Source: Panorpa germanica (Eukaryota; Arthropoda; Insecta; Mecoptera; Panorpidae). Taken from it: 64,000 nucleotides of DNA. Made by a program: the position numbers and the translations under genes. Below are positions 1-14,700 of the stretch, one piece after another (position 1 is the first letter of the stretch; each line of letters opens with the position of its first letter). The stretch is from assembly GCA_963678705.1 (NCBI GenBank), contig OY783211.1, positions 11,174,603 to 11,238,602 of the forward strand, written 5' to 3'. Below the pieces are notes generated by a model. The model saw only the letters and a list, made by a program, of their open reading frames with translations. It was not told the origin of the DNA and did no database searches.

Positions 1-3000
1 GTAAACTTGGCGGGCGTAGAGTCAATTCAAAGAGTGAAAATGCGCATCAATGGATGAGATATATTTTGGACTAGGACTTACTACTGAATCCTATATTGTT
101 TTTTACTTTATTCAACTTTTGAATGGATATTTTTGGAGTGCGTTTTATTTTAATTTTAATTGGCTGCCAACAGATGAACTTAATAAATATGCAAATTAAC
201 TTCTAGACCGTGAAGAAATGAATAATTAAAACGTATGCGTATGTGTCACTATAATAATACTACGGTGAATGAAATGTTGTAACTCTTGTAAACGGTTTGT
301 TAAAATTTACATAAAAATTATTATACGCATAGTAATTTAAAAGCATTATAGGACCCAGGTACTATGTTAACATAGTAATTTTTACTACATATAAGTTTCT
401 GACATTGAAGAGGTTATTTTATAAATTCTAATTATTTCTTAATTGATTTCACTTCATTTATAACCAGCGTAGATATAGAGAAAAATGGAGGAAAAAGGGA
501 AAAGCAGAGAGAATAAAATGGTTAAGAAGAGGACAGAAATAGGAGAAGAAGGAAGCGATGGTAGAAGTTTTTTTAAAATTTAGTTTAGTAGTTATTTTAG
601 TTTTTAATAGTTTAATATATTAGAAAGTAAGAAAGTAATGAAACGTATTTAAAGACGAGAAACATTAAAAATGAAATTGTAAGTTTATAAATAATAAAAA
701 TATAATTGGTAATGTAATGTATATTTAAATGAAGTAATATATAGAAATACTTACTTATACTACTGATACTAAATAAATATTACAAAATTAGTTTTAAAAA
801 TGGTAAATAAATATGTTTTAAGGAATACTAATTTATAATTTATTAAATAAGTTAATTTTAACTGTTATTTTGTTTAATCACAATCTCAACAGTACAATCT
901 TAATAGATACTAAGAATCTTGTTCTAGAAAACAATAACCGCAATTGAACAAACCATTATTCTTATTAGATTTGACTTACACTGTAATACTTTTACATTGT
1001 TTAACGGACTAATATTTGTGCGTTAAATATAGTTTTGCATTTGTCTCATATTGATTCGATATAAATTCAAGGCATTCTAGATTCGGGAATTCAGAACTTC
1101 TATTAGTATCAGACAGACAATTCCAAACTGTTATTTATTGTATCTTTATCATTTACTGAATTTTGAATGCTCTTTTCTCTGTTTGTCTTTAATCAAAATT
1201 TAATTTAAATATACGTCATTTTAGTAAAATTAAAAAATTAAAACTTTGCAATCGCTTAATTATAATTAAAGTATTTATATTAATTCATTCATATTTTTCC
1301 AAATTAAAATAGAAGAACACATTAACAGTAAGTGTTTTCTTTATCAAAAAAACAAAACTTTTTCATTTTTATTTTTAAATTTACTTCCATTAACGCCGGA
1401 TATGTTCTTATTGTTTCAGAAAACTTCTCAAACATTTTTAATGCTATTGTTTCAACTTTATTGTATTTTTTATGTTGTTTTTAATTAAATTTTAAATAAA
1501 ATTATTAATCCAGGTCATAAAAGAATAGATTAAAAGAAAATTCTTGGAAAAAGTGAAATAATATTTAACATGATCTAGGAAGAATATAAAAGAAAACATT
1601 TTCTAAATATTTATGTTAGTTATGTTAAATTGTAGCTTATTGATATAGAATTATTGTATTTAAAGTTTAATATAAAAAGATCTTCGTTTTTGTAAAACCC
1701 GTTATAAAATATAAGACCAAGTTTTTGTACTTGTACTCTTTCATATATTGTCGTCATGGACCTCTCAAGTCAAGCCAAAATAAAATTATGAATGATAAAA
1801 GAGAAAATCACACTTCTTAGATTTTGCATATTTATTTACTTTTTAAACACTAGTTAGATAAGAAACATTTGAGTTACGTTATACATGTTATACATAACGT
1901 ATTATATGTATCTTGATAACGTCTTGTTATACAAGTTTCAAGGTTAATTTCTCCCAACATATTTTACAAGTTAAGCACAAATTTGACTTTGTTTTAGAAT
2001 TTCATTATGTTACATAATAATACTGAATACATTACTTAGCTTAAACTAGACAAAATAGGCGGCCGGGGATAGTTAGAATACGTTGTGACGTTGTGCAGGA
2101 TTAGCACTTTAAATGATAAGTCAACTATATATTGTAGTTATTTCATAACAACTAATGTTGAAAGTTCTAATGGAAACTGTACCCAACTAATTTTATTTAT
2201 TTTGCTACATAGAAATATTTCAATTAAGGAATACAAATCTCTGTTTGCTTATTTCATTTTAATATTATTTACTAATGAAAATAAGTGTAATTTAACTAGT
2301 AATAACAAGAAAAGTAACCAAGTTCGAACAACACTGTCAAGTCATTGCTTTGCGTAAACGGTATTTTCTCCCATTAAAGAGCAATGCCTTATTAATACAC
2401 GAAATTCATATTTTTTCCATTGGTTTGAAAATTAGAAAAGTGGCGTTAATAAAACAATTATAACTTGTAATCTAAAGGTCGGAATGTCGTTAAATTTAAA
2501 CATATATCTTTTGAAGGTTGGTACTATTTAAAAATAATAAATTACTATATTAATTTTTATTTGATACTTTGGAAGTTTTGTCTAAAAACCTGGCACTATG
2601 TCACCTTACTTACTGTGATTTTAACATAAGTTTTACTGTGTATTTTTCATAGTGTAGCTACACTGTAAAATTGATTGAGAAAACTTTAGACACTTCTTGT
2701 CTATGCAGTATTTTTTTAAAAAATAATAACTAATATATAACTAATAATAAAAAGAATAGATTTATTTTTAAAAAAGCTAAAAATATGAGTACAAGAAAAA
2801 AATAAAAATATTAAGTACAATCGTATACTTTACACGTCATTTTTGTAATATTAGATTCAACTGCACCTTTCTGTACTAAATATGTTTAACGGGAAAATAG
2901 TAATAGAGACATAAATAGTTCAGTAGCTTTGGTTATCTGATGGATCTAAAGGAAAATGTTAATTGTGACTAGATAAAACTGTGTTTGGTGGTTTTCTGCA

Positions 3001-6000
3001 CTGTACATTTCTCTTCAAGCACTCAACATGGTGGGCTCCAATTCCAGCATCACATACAAAAAAATATTATTCGTAGCTTGTTAATACTTCAGTAGAATTT
3101 TTGACAATAGAATTCCAGGGCTGCCAACCCCTAGGAGCTGTCTTCAAACGGCGGGAGCACACTATGCTAACCTAATGTATGTACTAATCGAATTAATTGT
3201 TGAGACAATAGAGTAATTAGCTTACCATTAACAGGCCTACAATACGCTGGTATGATAAAAAGCTTTGTAACGCACAAAGGATTACAATGTAACGGTCTTA
3301 CGAAATTCTCATACATTACTTGTATTCTATGGTTAATATTTAACCACACATTTATGGATTATAGTACAAAGTACACAATTTCATGTCTCTGAAAACTTTT
3401 AATTACAAGAAAGACATTATATCTCTATTTTTGTATTTGACCTAGTTGCGTTAAAGTTACTGAAATCGTAGGGCGGAGAGACTAACTTATTCATGTCGAA
3501 GGAACACCAAATATTTCTTTAGTGAAGTTATTGAATTTTATATTTTTTTGAGTGCATCAACTTTCGATAGTTACTAGCACTTAAAACAATTTGTTCATTT
3601 ATAAACATTTGTAATACATAAGTTATAATTTATAAATACGAGTATTGGTTTTTAAAGTATAGAGATTAAATTAGTTTCCATTGGTAGCACTGGTGGCAAT
3701 GTGTGTCTGCAATAAATTCAATAATGAATCACCTTTATCTCATTTAATAGCTACGAGCCAACATTCCATTAAAACGTTTCATCTTGAGATACGAATTTAC
3801 GCGTCGTAATAAATAAGTTATTTATAAGCAAAAGATCTTTGGAAAATCGAGTCAGGTAGACATCATTATCTGAAAACAAAATGGCCGACTTAATGGTAAA
3901 TACATTAGGTGAGGGTTATGATTATTTTTTGGTCTTAAAAATCTTTTCAAGTATGATTTTGTAAGTTTTGTTGTAATAAAACAAAATAAATGATAATAGT
4001 TATAGAACACCATTGATATTGGGTTTTAATACTCAATATATCAGAACGGAAAACTTTAGCAAAACAGAGATGTAATAATCGTTACCCATCATCTTGGTAT
4101 TACATCTTTTGTCAAGAAATCGAGTTTCTTTTAACTAGGATTACGTTAAATGTTTATTGTTATGAAATGTGAGATACATTCTCATCTAATAAGTTAGAAT
4201 ACACACTACAAAATATATTACACATACACGAAACGGTTTGCCTGACAGGTATACCTGCTCAGACCACCTTGTACAGATAAACCGGACGTGTATGTGTTAA
4301 AACAATACAGTTTTGTGCACTGACAATCCACATGGTGAAATCTGTGAGGTAAATCATAACGAGTATTTGAGGCTTAAATCTCGTGATACCTATCATATGT
4401 CTACGTCTTAAATAAATACATGCACTAACACTATGCGTAGCGTTGTTCCTATGTGTGAATGTGTTAAGATAGTGCTTCTTTTATATTTCTACACAATCCC
4501 AAAATTACCTTAAAACTGTCATATCTCCAGTGTAGAAGCACCTTTATACTAGATTCAACATCAGTGTATCTGTTCAACAGAAATAAATTATAAAAAAAGA
4601 ATTAGCTATCTTACTTCCTGTAGAACTGTATGTTATTTTAGTCAAGTACAAGAACGTATGGTATACCTGCATAGCGAAAATCAAACTGAATCCATTTACT
4701 ACAGCCTTCAGGAGATATCAGAAAATCTTCTGCTACGATGTACTCGTAGAATCATCGAGTCAAAAAGCTGCTTGAATAGTGTCACAAGGAAGGAAACAAG
4801 AAAGAATAAAACGTTGCACGGCGAAGCACAGCTGGAGGCTGCGTTAAGTTGCAGTTACATTAGTGAGACTGTGCAAATAGTGTATAGGTTATGTCATGAT
4901 ATATCATAATTAATGCATAAAATTAATACATAACTTAGCGAGCAAGATTGATAACTGATAATGATGATTGATCTACATTTGCTTGTTCTTTAACAGTAAG
5001 TTTACTTATGGTTAAAATATAAATAGAACTCGCAATCAGTGGCTTCAAAGTACCACCGCTCATAACTTTTCCGGTAAAAACAGAATGAAGAAATTTGTAA
5101 AGCATGTCATGTCATTCCATCAATCCAAACGGGAAGATGTCACTCCAAAAACGTCTCGTGAGGTAAAAACTTGTCTAGGTTTAAATGAAGTTCAGCGATG
5201 AGATGGAATTCCAACAGGTTTGTAATTCCATCGTTCCGCTCCATCGCGCAATCATTCGGTAGTTCGAGACAAATAGAACGGCGGCGTGCACGTCAATGGC
5301 AAATCTTATACGCGCAAATGGACTAGAAGATGTTGAACTATTTGTGATAGTAGTTTGACTTTGACCAATTTTATATAAATTAAAAATACACAAACGAATG
5401 TGTCAATGCTTTCTACACCCAAAAACGTATTTTTCCCAAACAGTTCATCACGCTTGAAAATAATCGTGAGACCGTTTTACTCTAGGACAAAATTTTGTAG
5501 GAAGAGAGCTGCTTTTATTTAATGAAAATAAAAATTTAGTCATATTAAATGATGTTAAACCGTTTAAAGTGGGAAACCCTTGAATACGAGATAGTATTTT
5601 AGATTTAACGGCAGCATCTTCATATATAGCCCATGAAATACACTCTTGGCCATGTGTATAACAATGTAATCTTAAGTATCAATTAAATATTTGATATAAT
5701 AACATAATGTGAAGATGTTGGCAAGATGGTAGAATAAACTAAAGCCTATATTTAAGAAAAAGTCGGTTGTGAACCATGTTATTGACTATGATAAATAATC
5801 TTATTATGTTTTTCTTCAGTTTTTTACCAAATACAGAACCTTTGTAATATTCGTTTAATAAATGTTCAAGGTCTGATTTCAAAGACTATTTACATTTTTA
5901 CCACGAATACATAATATATTGTATTTTGTGGCATACGTGCCTAGCGCAAACAGAAACACGTCTGTCTTACAATAGCGTTCCTATGGTAAATAATACGATG

Positions 6001-9000
6001 CGTGCAAACATCTATCATATTAGTACTGAATTTCGAAAACCTTTGATAATTCTCGGAAGGTTTAAAATTTCATGAAGATTTGGGACACAGAGGCGAATGT
6101 AATGCGTTGGCCACACTAGTGCAACCAATATACGATATCCAACGTACATCTATTATCATTCATAAGTTGACGTTTTCCAGACGTGAGTGAAGTTTTATGA
6201 TCCAAACCCATGCGACATTCATATATTTAATATTTCAAAGTTTCCACTGGTTGTCGGTAAATGCACAAACCTTTGTATACTAGAAAGAACTCACTATTTG
6301 CGTTTGCATTATCTGCACTAATGCTTGAAGAAATAAAATAGGTAATATTAAAGCAAATATTAAAGAACTCTGATTTTTTATTAATTAATTTATTAAATTT
6401 TTATAATTCTAAATAATCTCCTGAGTGATACTTCCTATACTTCGGTTTGTACATGCTGGGTAGAACCTCTTTAACAAATATTGGATATCACATGTTGGTG
6501 TAGACGATGGTGTTAACTAAACAATTGGGGACGTAGTGTTACGAGAGGCTGATTATAGGTACCACAATACCATAGAAAAATGAGCATAAAGTTAATAGAG
6601 GCTAAATGCAAATGAAATTGTGACCCTGAGACTAAAAAAATTGGAATTTAATGATCTTTTTTCTATAGAAATCGAACACCATATAATATGTGGTCTGATT
6701 TGATAGTGGCTTCAATATAAACTTCAAAATCTATTAATTTAGCTATTAACTAAGCAATAAATGAGGAACCTTACCAACAATCCATATAATTTATTATTAA
6801 GCAACGCAGAAGTGATAAAAATAAATAATTAAGTGTAATATGTACTCCGATTCCAAACAATAGTAAAAACCCAAAACACGTCAAAACGGTAACGTACCGT
6901 AAAGAATATAAAACGTAGTACGATAACCGTAAAACGAGAACGAAACTCAGAACCCTTTTAAAAATAACCATACATTTATAATTTATTGATGACTTAAGTC
7001 GAACGTGAACAAAAGAAATGGACAGGAAGCATAAAAATAGTGAACTGCGAATGGCTTCGTGCCATGGAGACGTCGACTGGTGCAGATCGGAGCCGATGGG
7101 ACACCAGATATGGCAACATGAACTGCAAAAGTGGAAGAACTGCGCTTGTATGCCTAATACCGGATATACGAATTTTTCGAACCGGGACTAGAACTTGACA
7201 CTGACGTCCAGTGCCGCTTTCAGGATCGGTGCCTTCCCTACATACTACGAATTTTTCTTTTTCGATTCGTGAATAAAAATAAAGTCAACAAAGTAACAGG
7301 GTTACTTTTACGACACCTAAGTTAATCCACCTAGTTTTCCAAATATATGAATTAGGCGCTCGCATAAATTGCCCGCTCAGGGAAAATACTCCAGTTAAAA
7401 ATATTCAAGAAAATATCCATTTCAACAAAAAATGGCTGCAAAGAAACCCCAAAAGGCCATAGGTATCTATCCCTGATCTACAGAATGGATCATCTTCGTT
7501 ATTGAGACATCAACATTATATATCTTCTATAAAGACTCATATTCCTACAACAAGTGTGAGCGAAATAAATAGCATTGCCTAATTAAGACAGATGTGCAAA
7601 TTGTATGTCGCTGATCTCAGTTTGTTTAGGACAATTAATACATGTAATTTCTTATCTGTGTACAGCGCAACATTATCTATCCCAAGTCAGCCAGCTATTT
7701 CTTGCAGAGTCAATCTACCATCCGACTATGATTTTAATAGCATTATTTTAATTACTTTGTAGTTATATTTGAAAATATATCTGTATCTGATCAAGTTACG
7801 TTGACTTCAACTGTAAAAGATTCTCGCAAACACATTTATCAATATTCCAGATTACTGGTAACAGTTTTCTACCCTGTCCCATTCCCAATATCCCACAGGA
7901 ACTGGAAATGGCTTCCAGATTATATTCCAACAGGATACTACCATGACTCCTATAAGTAATAAATTTTAATATTAAATTAAATGTCACTTCTTTTTTTAAA
8001 AATGATTTTCAAGTTTTTTTTTTAAATATATTCATATCAAAAAGAAAATACAAGAACTGAGGAGAACCTTTACAGAAAAAAAGGCTTTGTGGATAGAGCG
8101 GTTTCAGGAGCTGCAGAGAGTCTTATCATTTTTGAATGAAGGAAAGAGTGGAAAAGTGCTTTGAATGGAAAGCTAGTGATTCACAAAAAAGAAGAAGTGG
8201 GAGAAGAAAAGACTTATGGAGTGTTTTGTGAAGTGTGGGGAGAATCCGTTCCACAATCTTTTAGCGGGTAAATGTTCCGCGACGAAGGGAAGTTGAGTCT
8301 CATTAAAACTTTTATTCAGATCAATTAATGTAATTAATATATTAATTAGAGAATTATATAATGACACAAATTAATAGATGAAACTTTTTAAGTTTATAGA
8401 ATTAGGTGGCTTATGAAAAATAATGGTTTGGTTCTAGGGATTGAAATAAGTTGATATTGTTATATTTTTTTTTCGATGTAAAATTGATGTGATTTTCTTT
8501 TAAATATGTATATAAATTTGTATTTGTAATCAGAAGATTCTGTCACATAAAAAAAGCGGTACTTTTTTAAATAATTTTCAATTTAATTTACAATTTAATA
8601 GAATTAAATACAAGATTTAGAATAAAATTACGATAACAAAATTAGGAAACAATTTTTTTATTTTAATATTTTATTTTTAGACGGGACCTTAACACATAGT
8701 TTATAACCAAATTGTCTTTCTCTATAAACTGAGCTCAAATATTTAAAACAATGAAAATCACAAAAGGGTTTATATATTTGTTTTACTTGGAATAAATAAA
8801 AAGCGAAACCGTATAAATATTTCACTAATACAAGTAAAAGTAATATTAAGTCTACAAGCAAGTATATTCACACAAATTTAAAATCAAATAACATAAAATT
8901 TAATATAAATAAAAACAGATTCGGAATATTAAAATATTGGTAAACCAATTTCGCTTGTTGTATTGACAAACTACGAGTATACGCCCAGTACTCCGTTCTC

Positions 9001-10885
9001 AGCAACGTGACAAGGGTGCTAATAGCGCTACCTCTACGTTCAGGTTGCTACGGTGCAAGCTTCAACCGGTTGAACCGCTTTGGTTCGGTTCGGTTCGGTT
9101 CAGCTCTACGGCGACGTCTACGTCTTGTCCATTTCAGTTGTATGACAGAACTCATATGTATATGTGTTTATAAATAAGGTTTTCCAATTCTTTTGAAACG
9201 GGAAAAGCAAATACCCGAATCTCATCCGTCAATATTTAGTTATACGAATATTGTAATACGTATAACTCAGTGCACATGGTAATAGCCTGACAAAGGAATG
9301 GAAGGACCTTCGGACATGGATGGATAGCGAACTGAATCCTCTGTCTGATATTCCATCCTTGAGCTGAAATGAACAATTCATATAGGTAAAAATGTATAAT
9401 GAATATATATTTACATTTAGATATACTCCGATAGATACATACTTAGTTTTCACAATTCATATGTATACATAAGTTGAAATGTTGCATGTGTACTACGCTA
9501 CTCAATACGAACATACTCCGAAAATTAGAAATTCAAAAATTGAATAAGTGTCCCGGTAAGGAACTTTGAAAAAAAATACAATTTTTGGAGTGTGTAATAT
9601 TTTAGTATCTAAATAAATTTAATATCTATTTTGGGCGCACAAGTTGTGTTTTTTTTTAAGAGTAAAAATTGCGTTAAAAATTTTGTGTAAAAGCTTACTT
9701 TAGTATTTAATTTACAAATCGAAAAAAAAGTCCCAAATTTAAAAAAAAAAAAATAATAAAAAAACACTTGTTCTTAATCATATTCTAGTCAAATATTTCA
9801 ATTTAAAAATGGAATTCAAGTTTAAAATTAAATTATGAATTGTTTTATTGAATTCAAATCATACACACAAAACATGCATTGCTTTATGACGGGGTAAACT
9901 CTAGTAAAGTTATAATCTAATTAAAAACTATGCAAACCTGTGGATTCTTATTTTAACCGACCAGGCTGGTAACAAAACCCAAAGATACACAAGAGTCTTG
10001 GTGTAATATTTCAACGAAATTAAAATTTGTATAAAATTAGAATTTCAAATTCCACCACCAATAATTTCCATATTTCCATACAACCGTAAGAATGGAAGAT
10101 TACATTCATCATTTAAGAATTTCTACTATAACCAATGATGGTTCAAATATTCAGTTTTCCTTTTTTATGGACGCCAATGTACAAGGATAAAAGAGAAACA
10201 AAATACACAGAAAACAATAATACAAACTTTATGATTACAAAATTTAGCAACAAGTTGCAAATAACTGTAACTGTCTCAGAGTCATTGTCAGTAATAAAAC
10301 AATGTACCAAGAGACGACAGTCAGCTATAAACAAAAGAAATAAACTTATCATTAATCTTAAGATGTTCCAAATAAACTGAGACATGTAAGCAATCAAAAT
10401 GCCAGACGCGTAACACACATTTATAAATGTTGGAAAACTTTGAATTTGTAATCTTCATGACCTAGTCTAAATTCTGTACAAAATATTACTTGTCTAACTC
10501 CACGCATAGCATTAGATGTATATGCCAACACCACCTAAATCCCCCCGCTCCCCCTTGATACAGATTAAGGTTGAAATATGTCAGATTCAGTTGTAGAAAC
10601 TGGAGCAAGATGTTGGAGCACCGCAAATAAATTTTCCACGGTGCTTATATCAACTAACTTCATAGCTAAATAGATCACGTGGTTTCTAAAGTAACGAAAT
10701 GGGGGAAGAGATCGCGTTCATTTCATATTTTCATACATGTCTCTGGTGTATTTTCAGTCTAGGCGCATACTGTAGGTGTAGATAATACTGGCTTAGTGCT
10801 AACTTCGGTATATACTAGAAAGACATGTAGCACTGCATCAAGAATCAAAACTGAAGACACAGCAACTTAGAGTTACATATATACT
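1..10885. other. Non-coding, AT-rich; no supported gene
   Basis: Open frames here are short and without recognisable products. Points of note are a GC-richer patch with two hairpins at 7051-7107, a purine-rich stretch at 481-560 and another at about 8040-8260 (both possibly old LINE tails), and the (GGTTC)4 island. The stretch may be intergenic or part of a large intron. Confidence 0.6.
9082..9101. repeat. (GGTTC)4 array in a GC-richer island
   Basis: There are four perfect GGTTC units. They are preceded by CAACCGGTTGAACCG, which can pair with the array. The island of about 8970-9130 is markedly richer in CpG than its surroundings. No reading frame or promoter is recognised there. Confidence 0.7.
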
Positions 10886-10888
10886 TTA

Positions 10889-11747
10889 GGGGGCGTCCAT
10901 AAATTACGTGAGGTGTTTTTTTAAATTTTCTGTACCTCCCTCCCCCCCCGGTGAGATGTCGTGAGATTTTATTCAACCCCCTCCCCCATCCCCCAATCTC
11001 ACGTGAGATTTTTCAAAATGTGGGTTTCTTACGTAAACGCGTTGGATTGTTATTGTAAAAAGAAAAAAAAAATTTGCTTCGTGCTTTTATTTACGACTAG
11101 TTAAGACTAGTAATCAATATTGCTGAGAGTTTAATTATAAGTGTAATAAAAATTTAACAATAGAATACTTAAATCGTCATTACTGTGATTAAAAAAAGAA
11201 TATCTACTCTAATTCAGTCCATGGAGAATCATGCGCGGTCTCAAGAGAGACTATTGGAACCAACATGTCCATATGATTTTCAGTAAAATCATCTGCTCCT
11301 TCAACTTCGTTCTGATCTAGCCACTCTAAGCCGTTGGCGCTTGCGCACAGTAACTCATTAGCTCGTCTTGTGACAATCCGTGACAATCCAATTTATTCGG
11401 TTCTACTGTGCGAGGTAGTGCCGCCCGTATTCGGACGGCTTTGTAGCGTGCAGTCTGAGAGCTCCAGAGCGATCTCATTACATTTACATGGTTCGGATAG
11501 GTAAAGCGTAGTAGCCCGTATACGTCCGGCAGAAATTCGCTTAAATACGGTCCCATACTGAGACAGGCCTTAAGCATGTACAATCTAGATTAAATGGACC
11601 AAAATAGTATAATTTTTTTTTGTTTCAATCAGAAAAAAACTTGCGTGATATTTGCCGAGACCCCCCTCTCTCCAACGGAAGATTAGATGAGATTTGACTC
11701 GACTCCCTCCCCCCCTTAAACATCTCACGTAATTTATGGACGCCCCC
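10889..11747. mobile_element. PIF/Harbinger-like DNA transposon, 859 bp, TTA target duplication
   Basis: Perfect 24-bp inverted ends: 10889-10912 starts GGGGGCGTCCATAAATTACG and 11724-11747 is its complement. TTA flanks both ends (10886-10888 and 11748-11750), the usual PIF/Harbinger target site. The element is C/G-run rich near both ends. The middle is less AT-rich and holds a broken minus-strand reading frame (about 11204-11583). It is too short for an autonomous copy. Confidence 0.8.
11204..11583 (-). pseudogene. Broken reading frame inside the Harbinger-like element
   Basis: Two minus-strand frames overlap at 11326-11386. One starts MYMLKACLSMGPYLSEF and the other ends SLETAHDSPWTELE. 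They look like one coding sequence divided by a frame change, in a locally GC-richer patch. I recognise no transposase or Myb motif. It could be the remnant of the element's own gene or captured host sequence. Confidence 0.4.
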
Positions 11748-14700
11748 TTAGACAATTGTGCAATCTTTTTTAAAAATATTTAATTTGGTATACATAAATA
11801 TTTTAATACAGACCAATATTTTCGCCGTGAAAACAATTAATATTTGTTATGTAGCTGTACATATCACAAGTTAAAATTTACTTTATTCAATATTTCTATT
11901 GTCTCAGTGGTTTTATTGTCTCAACTTCCACCGCCACTGAAAATTTAGGGATTTCAATTCTTTTTCATTAGTTACTGTCTACAGGAAAATGTACACATTT
12001 ATGATTTCAATACACACCCCAATTTTCAGGTATTTATCTTTTTTAATTCATGAGATATTGGTAAAAATATATTTTCCAGTTTATCTTTTTCCAGTGAAAA
12101 ACTTTGTAGCCGCCGTTTATAAGATACCATATAGCTTTTTGACGCGTTCTTATGGATTTTTAGTATAAACGGTGGAACATTTTAACAACTACGAACATTA
12201 TAATAGGTAGATGATGATTGTAACCTAAGATTCAAACCATTAAAGAAAACTAATAAGTCGAATTGACAAACTTGTATTTTTTAAGCTGAGCAGTTTCTTC
12301 TAAGAGAAGAATTTCTCTATAGAATTAATTCGAAACCTAATAAAAATGAAACTTTTTGCATTACTGCTTTCAAATTCAACATTAGCAATGTTACAATGTG
12401 GAAGTGACTAGTGGGTAGTCATATATGCTGCAAACCACATACGATTAAATCAAATTCCTTTTATTCCTTTCATGACGTATATACTCACTCGTATGTAAGT
12501 ATTAGTTCTTTTAAAATTCCAAACTTTTAAAAGTTTTGACTTGTAACTAAAGCATTCCATTCTTACCGTGAATTTTACATTTCAGTTCCTTCACCAACCA
12601 CTCCCACAAACCTCCCTACTCTATTCCCCTCATCCGACAGTCGACATGTGTCTCATTGAAAGTTTGATTCCTTTCTTTGTGAAATTCCTCTCCCCTTACA
12701 GGTCATTGACCCTGCTAAAGTTATTTTTAATATCTTAAAAGTTTATAGAAAAACAACGAAATTATTTTAATTATGTTAATTCTTTGTAATTACTTTTATT
12801 CTTCATTTCATTTTGTTTCTTAATTTCACTTCGAAAAGTTATTTTATTAAAGTTTGGTAAAACATTTGGCTAAAAGCTAAAAGAAAAACGAAAAGCAATC
12901 GCTGCATTTGTAGTACAAAGTCGGCTTTATTGAAAAGTTTTTATAGATAACCATATGTTTCTCTATAAATAATACTATCTATGCCTAATTTACCTACTAA
13001 AGGCATTACGTTTAATTAAACACAAAGGTAAAGGTACGTTGTCTAATTAAACACACCTGTGGATACGAGAGAAATCCCGTAAATCTCAAATTGTTTTTCT
13101 AACAATAATACTCATCTGTTAATATTATGCAAGAGGTGTGTAGCGTGAAACATCTATAGAAACTAAGTACAGTACGAGTATATTAAATTTAAATAAATGA
13201 AAATTTAATACTCCCCTATTAGAATATATTATTATTTAATCTGAATATTAAAATTATGATAACACGTAGTGATATATGCTTATAAGAGTAATATATGTGC
13301 ATAACATTTTAACTTTAAAATAACTGGGTGTTTCGAAAGAAACAATTTTACTAACTTAACACAAATACATGTACTTAAGGTTTAATTAATTGTTAGATTT
13401 AATTAATGAAGGGTCTCTTCAGACTTTTTTGTTCCGGGGCACTAATTACACAAATTATGAAAAAAGAATATAAAACTTCATAAACTGTATTCAAGAAATA
13501 ATGTAATACATTTTTAATTAAAAATAAATATCTTACTTGAAAAATATTTAAGTTTTTAAAAAGTGTATCATATTAGACTTATCCAAATGATTTACAATAT
13601 AATACAAGACATATGTTTGTGTAAAATAATACATATGTTTTCGGACGTTGCACAGTTGAGCATATTAACAAGTAGTAAAATTTAGAAATGTAGAAATTCT
13701 TAATATTGTTGACAATTACTATTGATTACTATTTCCAATACCATTATATGAAATGATTTAATACCTTTAATAATAATCCCTATTTTATTTAAACCATAAA
13801 ATTATTTTATTAAATAAAATTAAAAGTAAAACCAAATTTATAAAATTGAGTAAAAAAAATAAACAATTTTTCAGAATAAAGATAAACAAGTATGGATGGT
13901 GCTACAGCTTTACAAACTATTATATGCTCCAATTAAAAATCCACATAATGCGACACAGTGAGTCACTACATTTTTTGTATGGTGAGCTATTTCTTTTTAG
14001 TACTTTTAAGTATTTCATTTATAAGATAAATCTATCAAAGTTGCTTAAGTTGTCAATAAGCACACATGATATAGTATCTTGTTTAAATACCGATATCGAC
14101 TTTAAGGTGGAGAGAGCAAAACTATATGATATCGCAATATTTACGGTTATTTTACGTATAGGAGTATAATATCGAGGTAAAACTGAAACTAAAAACTATT
14201 ATGATTTTCTGGGAAATCCCGGGAATTAATTATTATTGAACATATTTATGTACTCGTACATACAATTATTAAACAGGAACCTACAAAGTCAATAAAACTA
14301 TTTCCATCATAATATATTTCCCTTGTTATGTTTTATATTAAAAACATACACTCCACAAATAAAACTTTATTTTTAAACTGTTATTTTTAATTACCCTTCC
14401 TTATTATTCATATATACTTTGTTAGAAAGAGATAGCTGATAATGTAACAACGAAACAGATGAAATGTATGGAGGAAATGCAGATAGAATAGCTGTGTGCC
14501 TATGTATAATATTTTGTATCTCGTAAATTAACATAACAGTATCATAACTTTCAGTTAGAATTATCAGCTGTTTTATTTGTGTAACAATATACTTTTGAAT
14601 TAGTCCCCTGGTGAAGATATAATAAACTTTTCAGCTTTTGGAAAACAGGGCCGCCGTAACTTTCGCGTATTCTGTATAGAGAAGCAAATAGTGTTATGAT

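Noticed and set aside
481-560. Purine-rich stretch as a LINE 3' coding end
   Set aside because: The charged composition is suggestive, but no zinc knuckle or other diagnostic residue is seen. Similar stretches at about 8040-8260 are equally weak.
9082-9101. Telomere-like repeat
   Set aside because: The unit is GGTTC, not the insect TTAGG repeat, and there are only four copies.
13846-14169. 107-codon open frame
   Set aside because: Composition is that of the surrounding AT-rich DNA, the start is not an ATG, it overlaps a dispersed 32-bp repeat, and no motif is seen.
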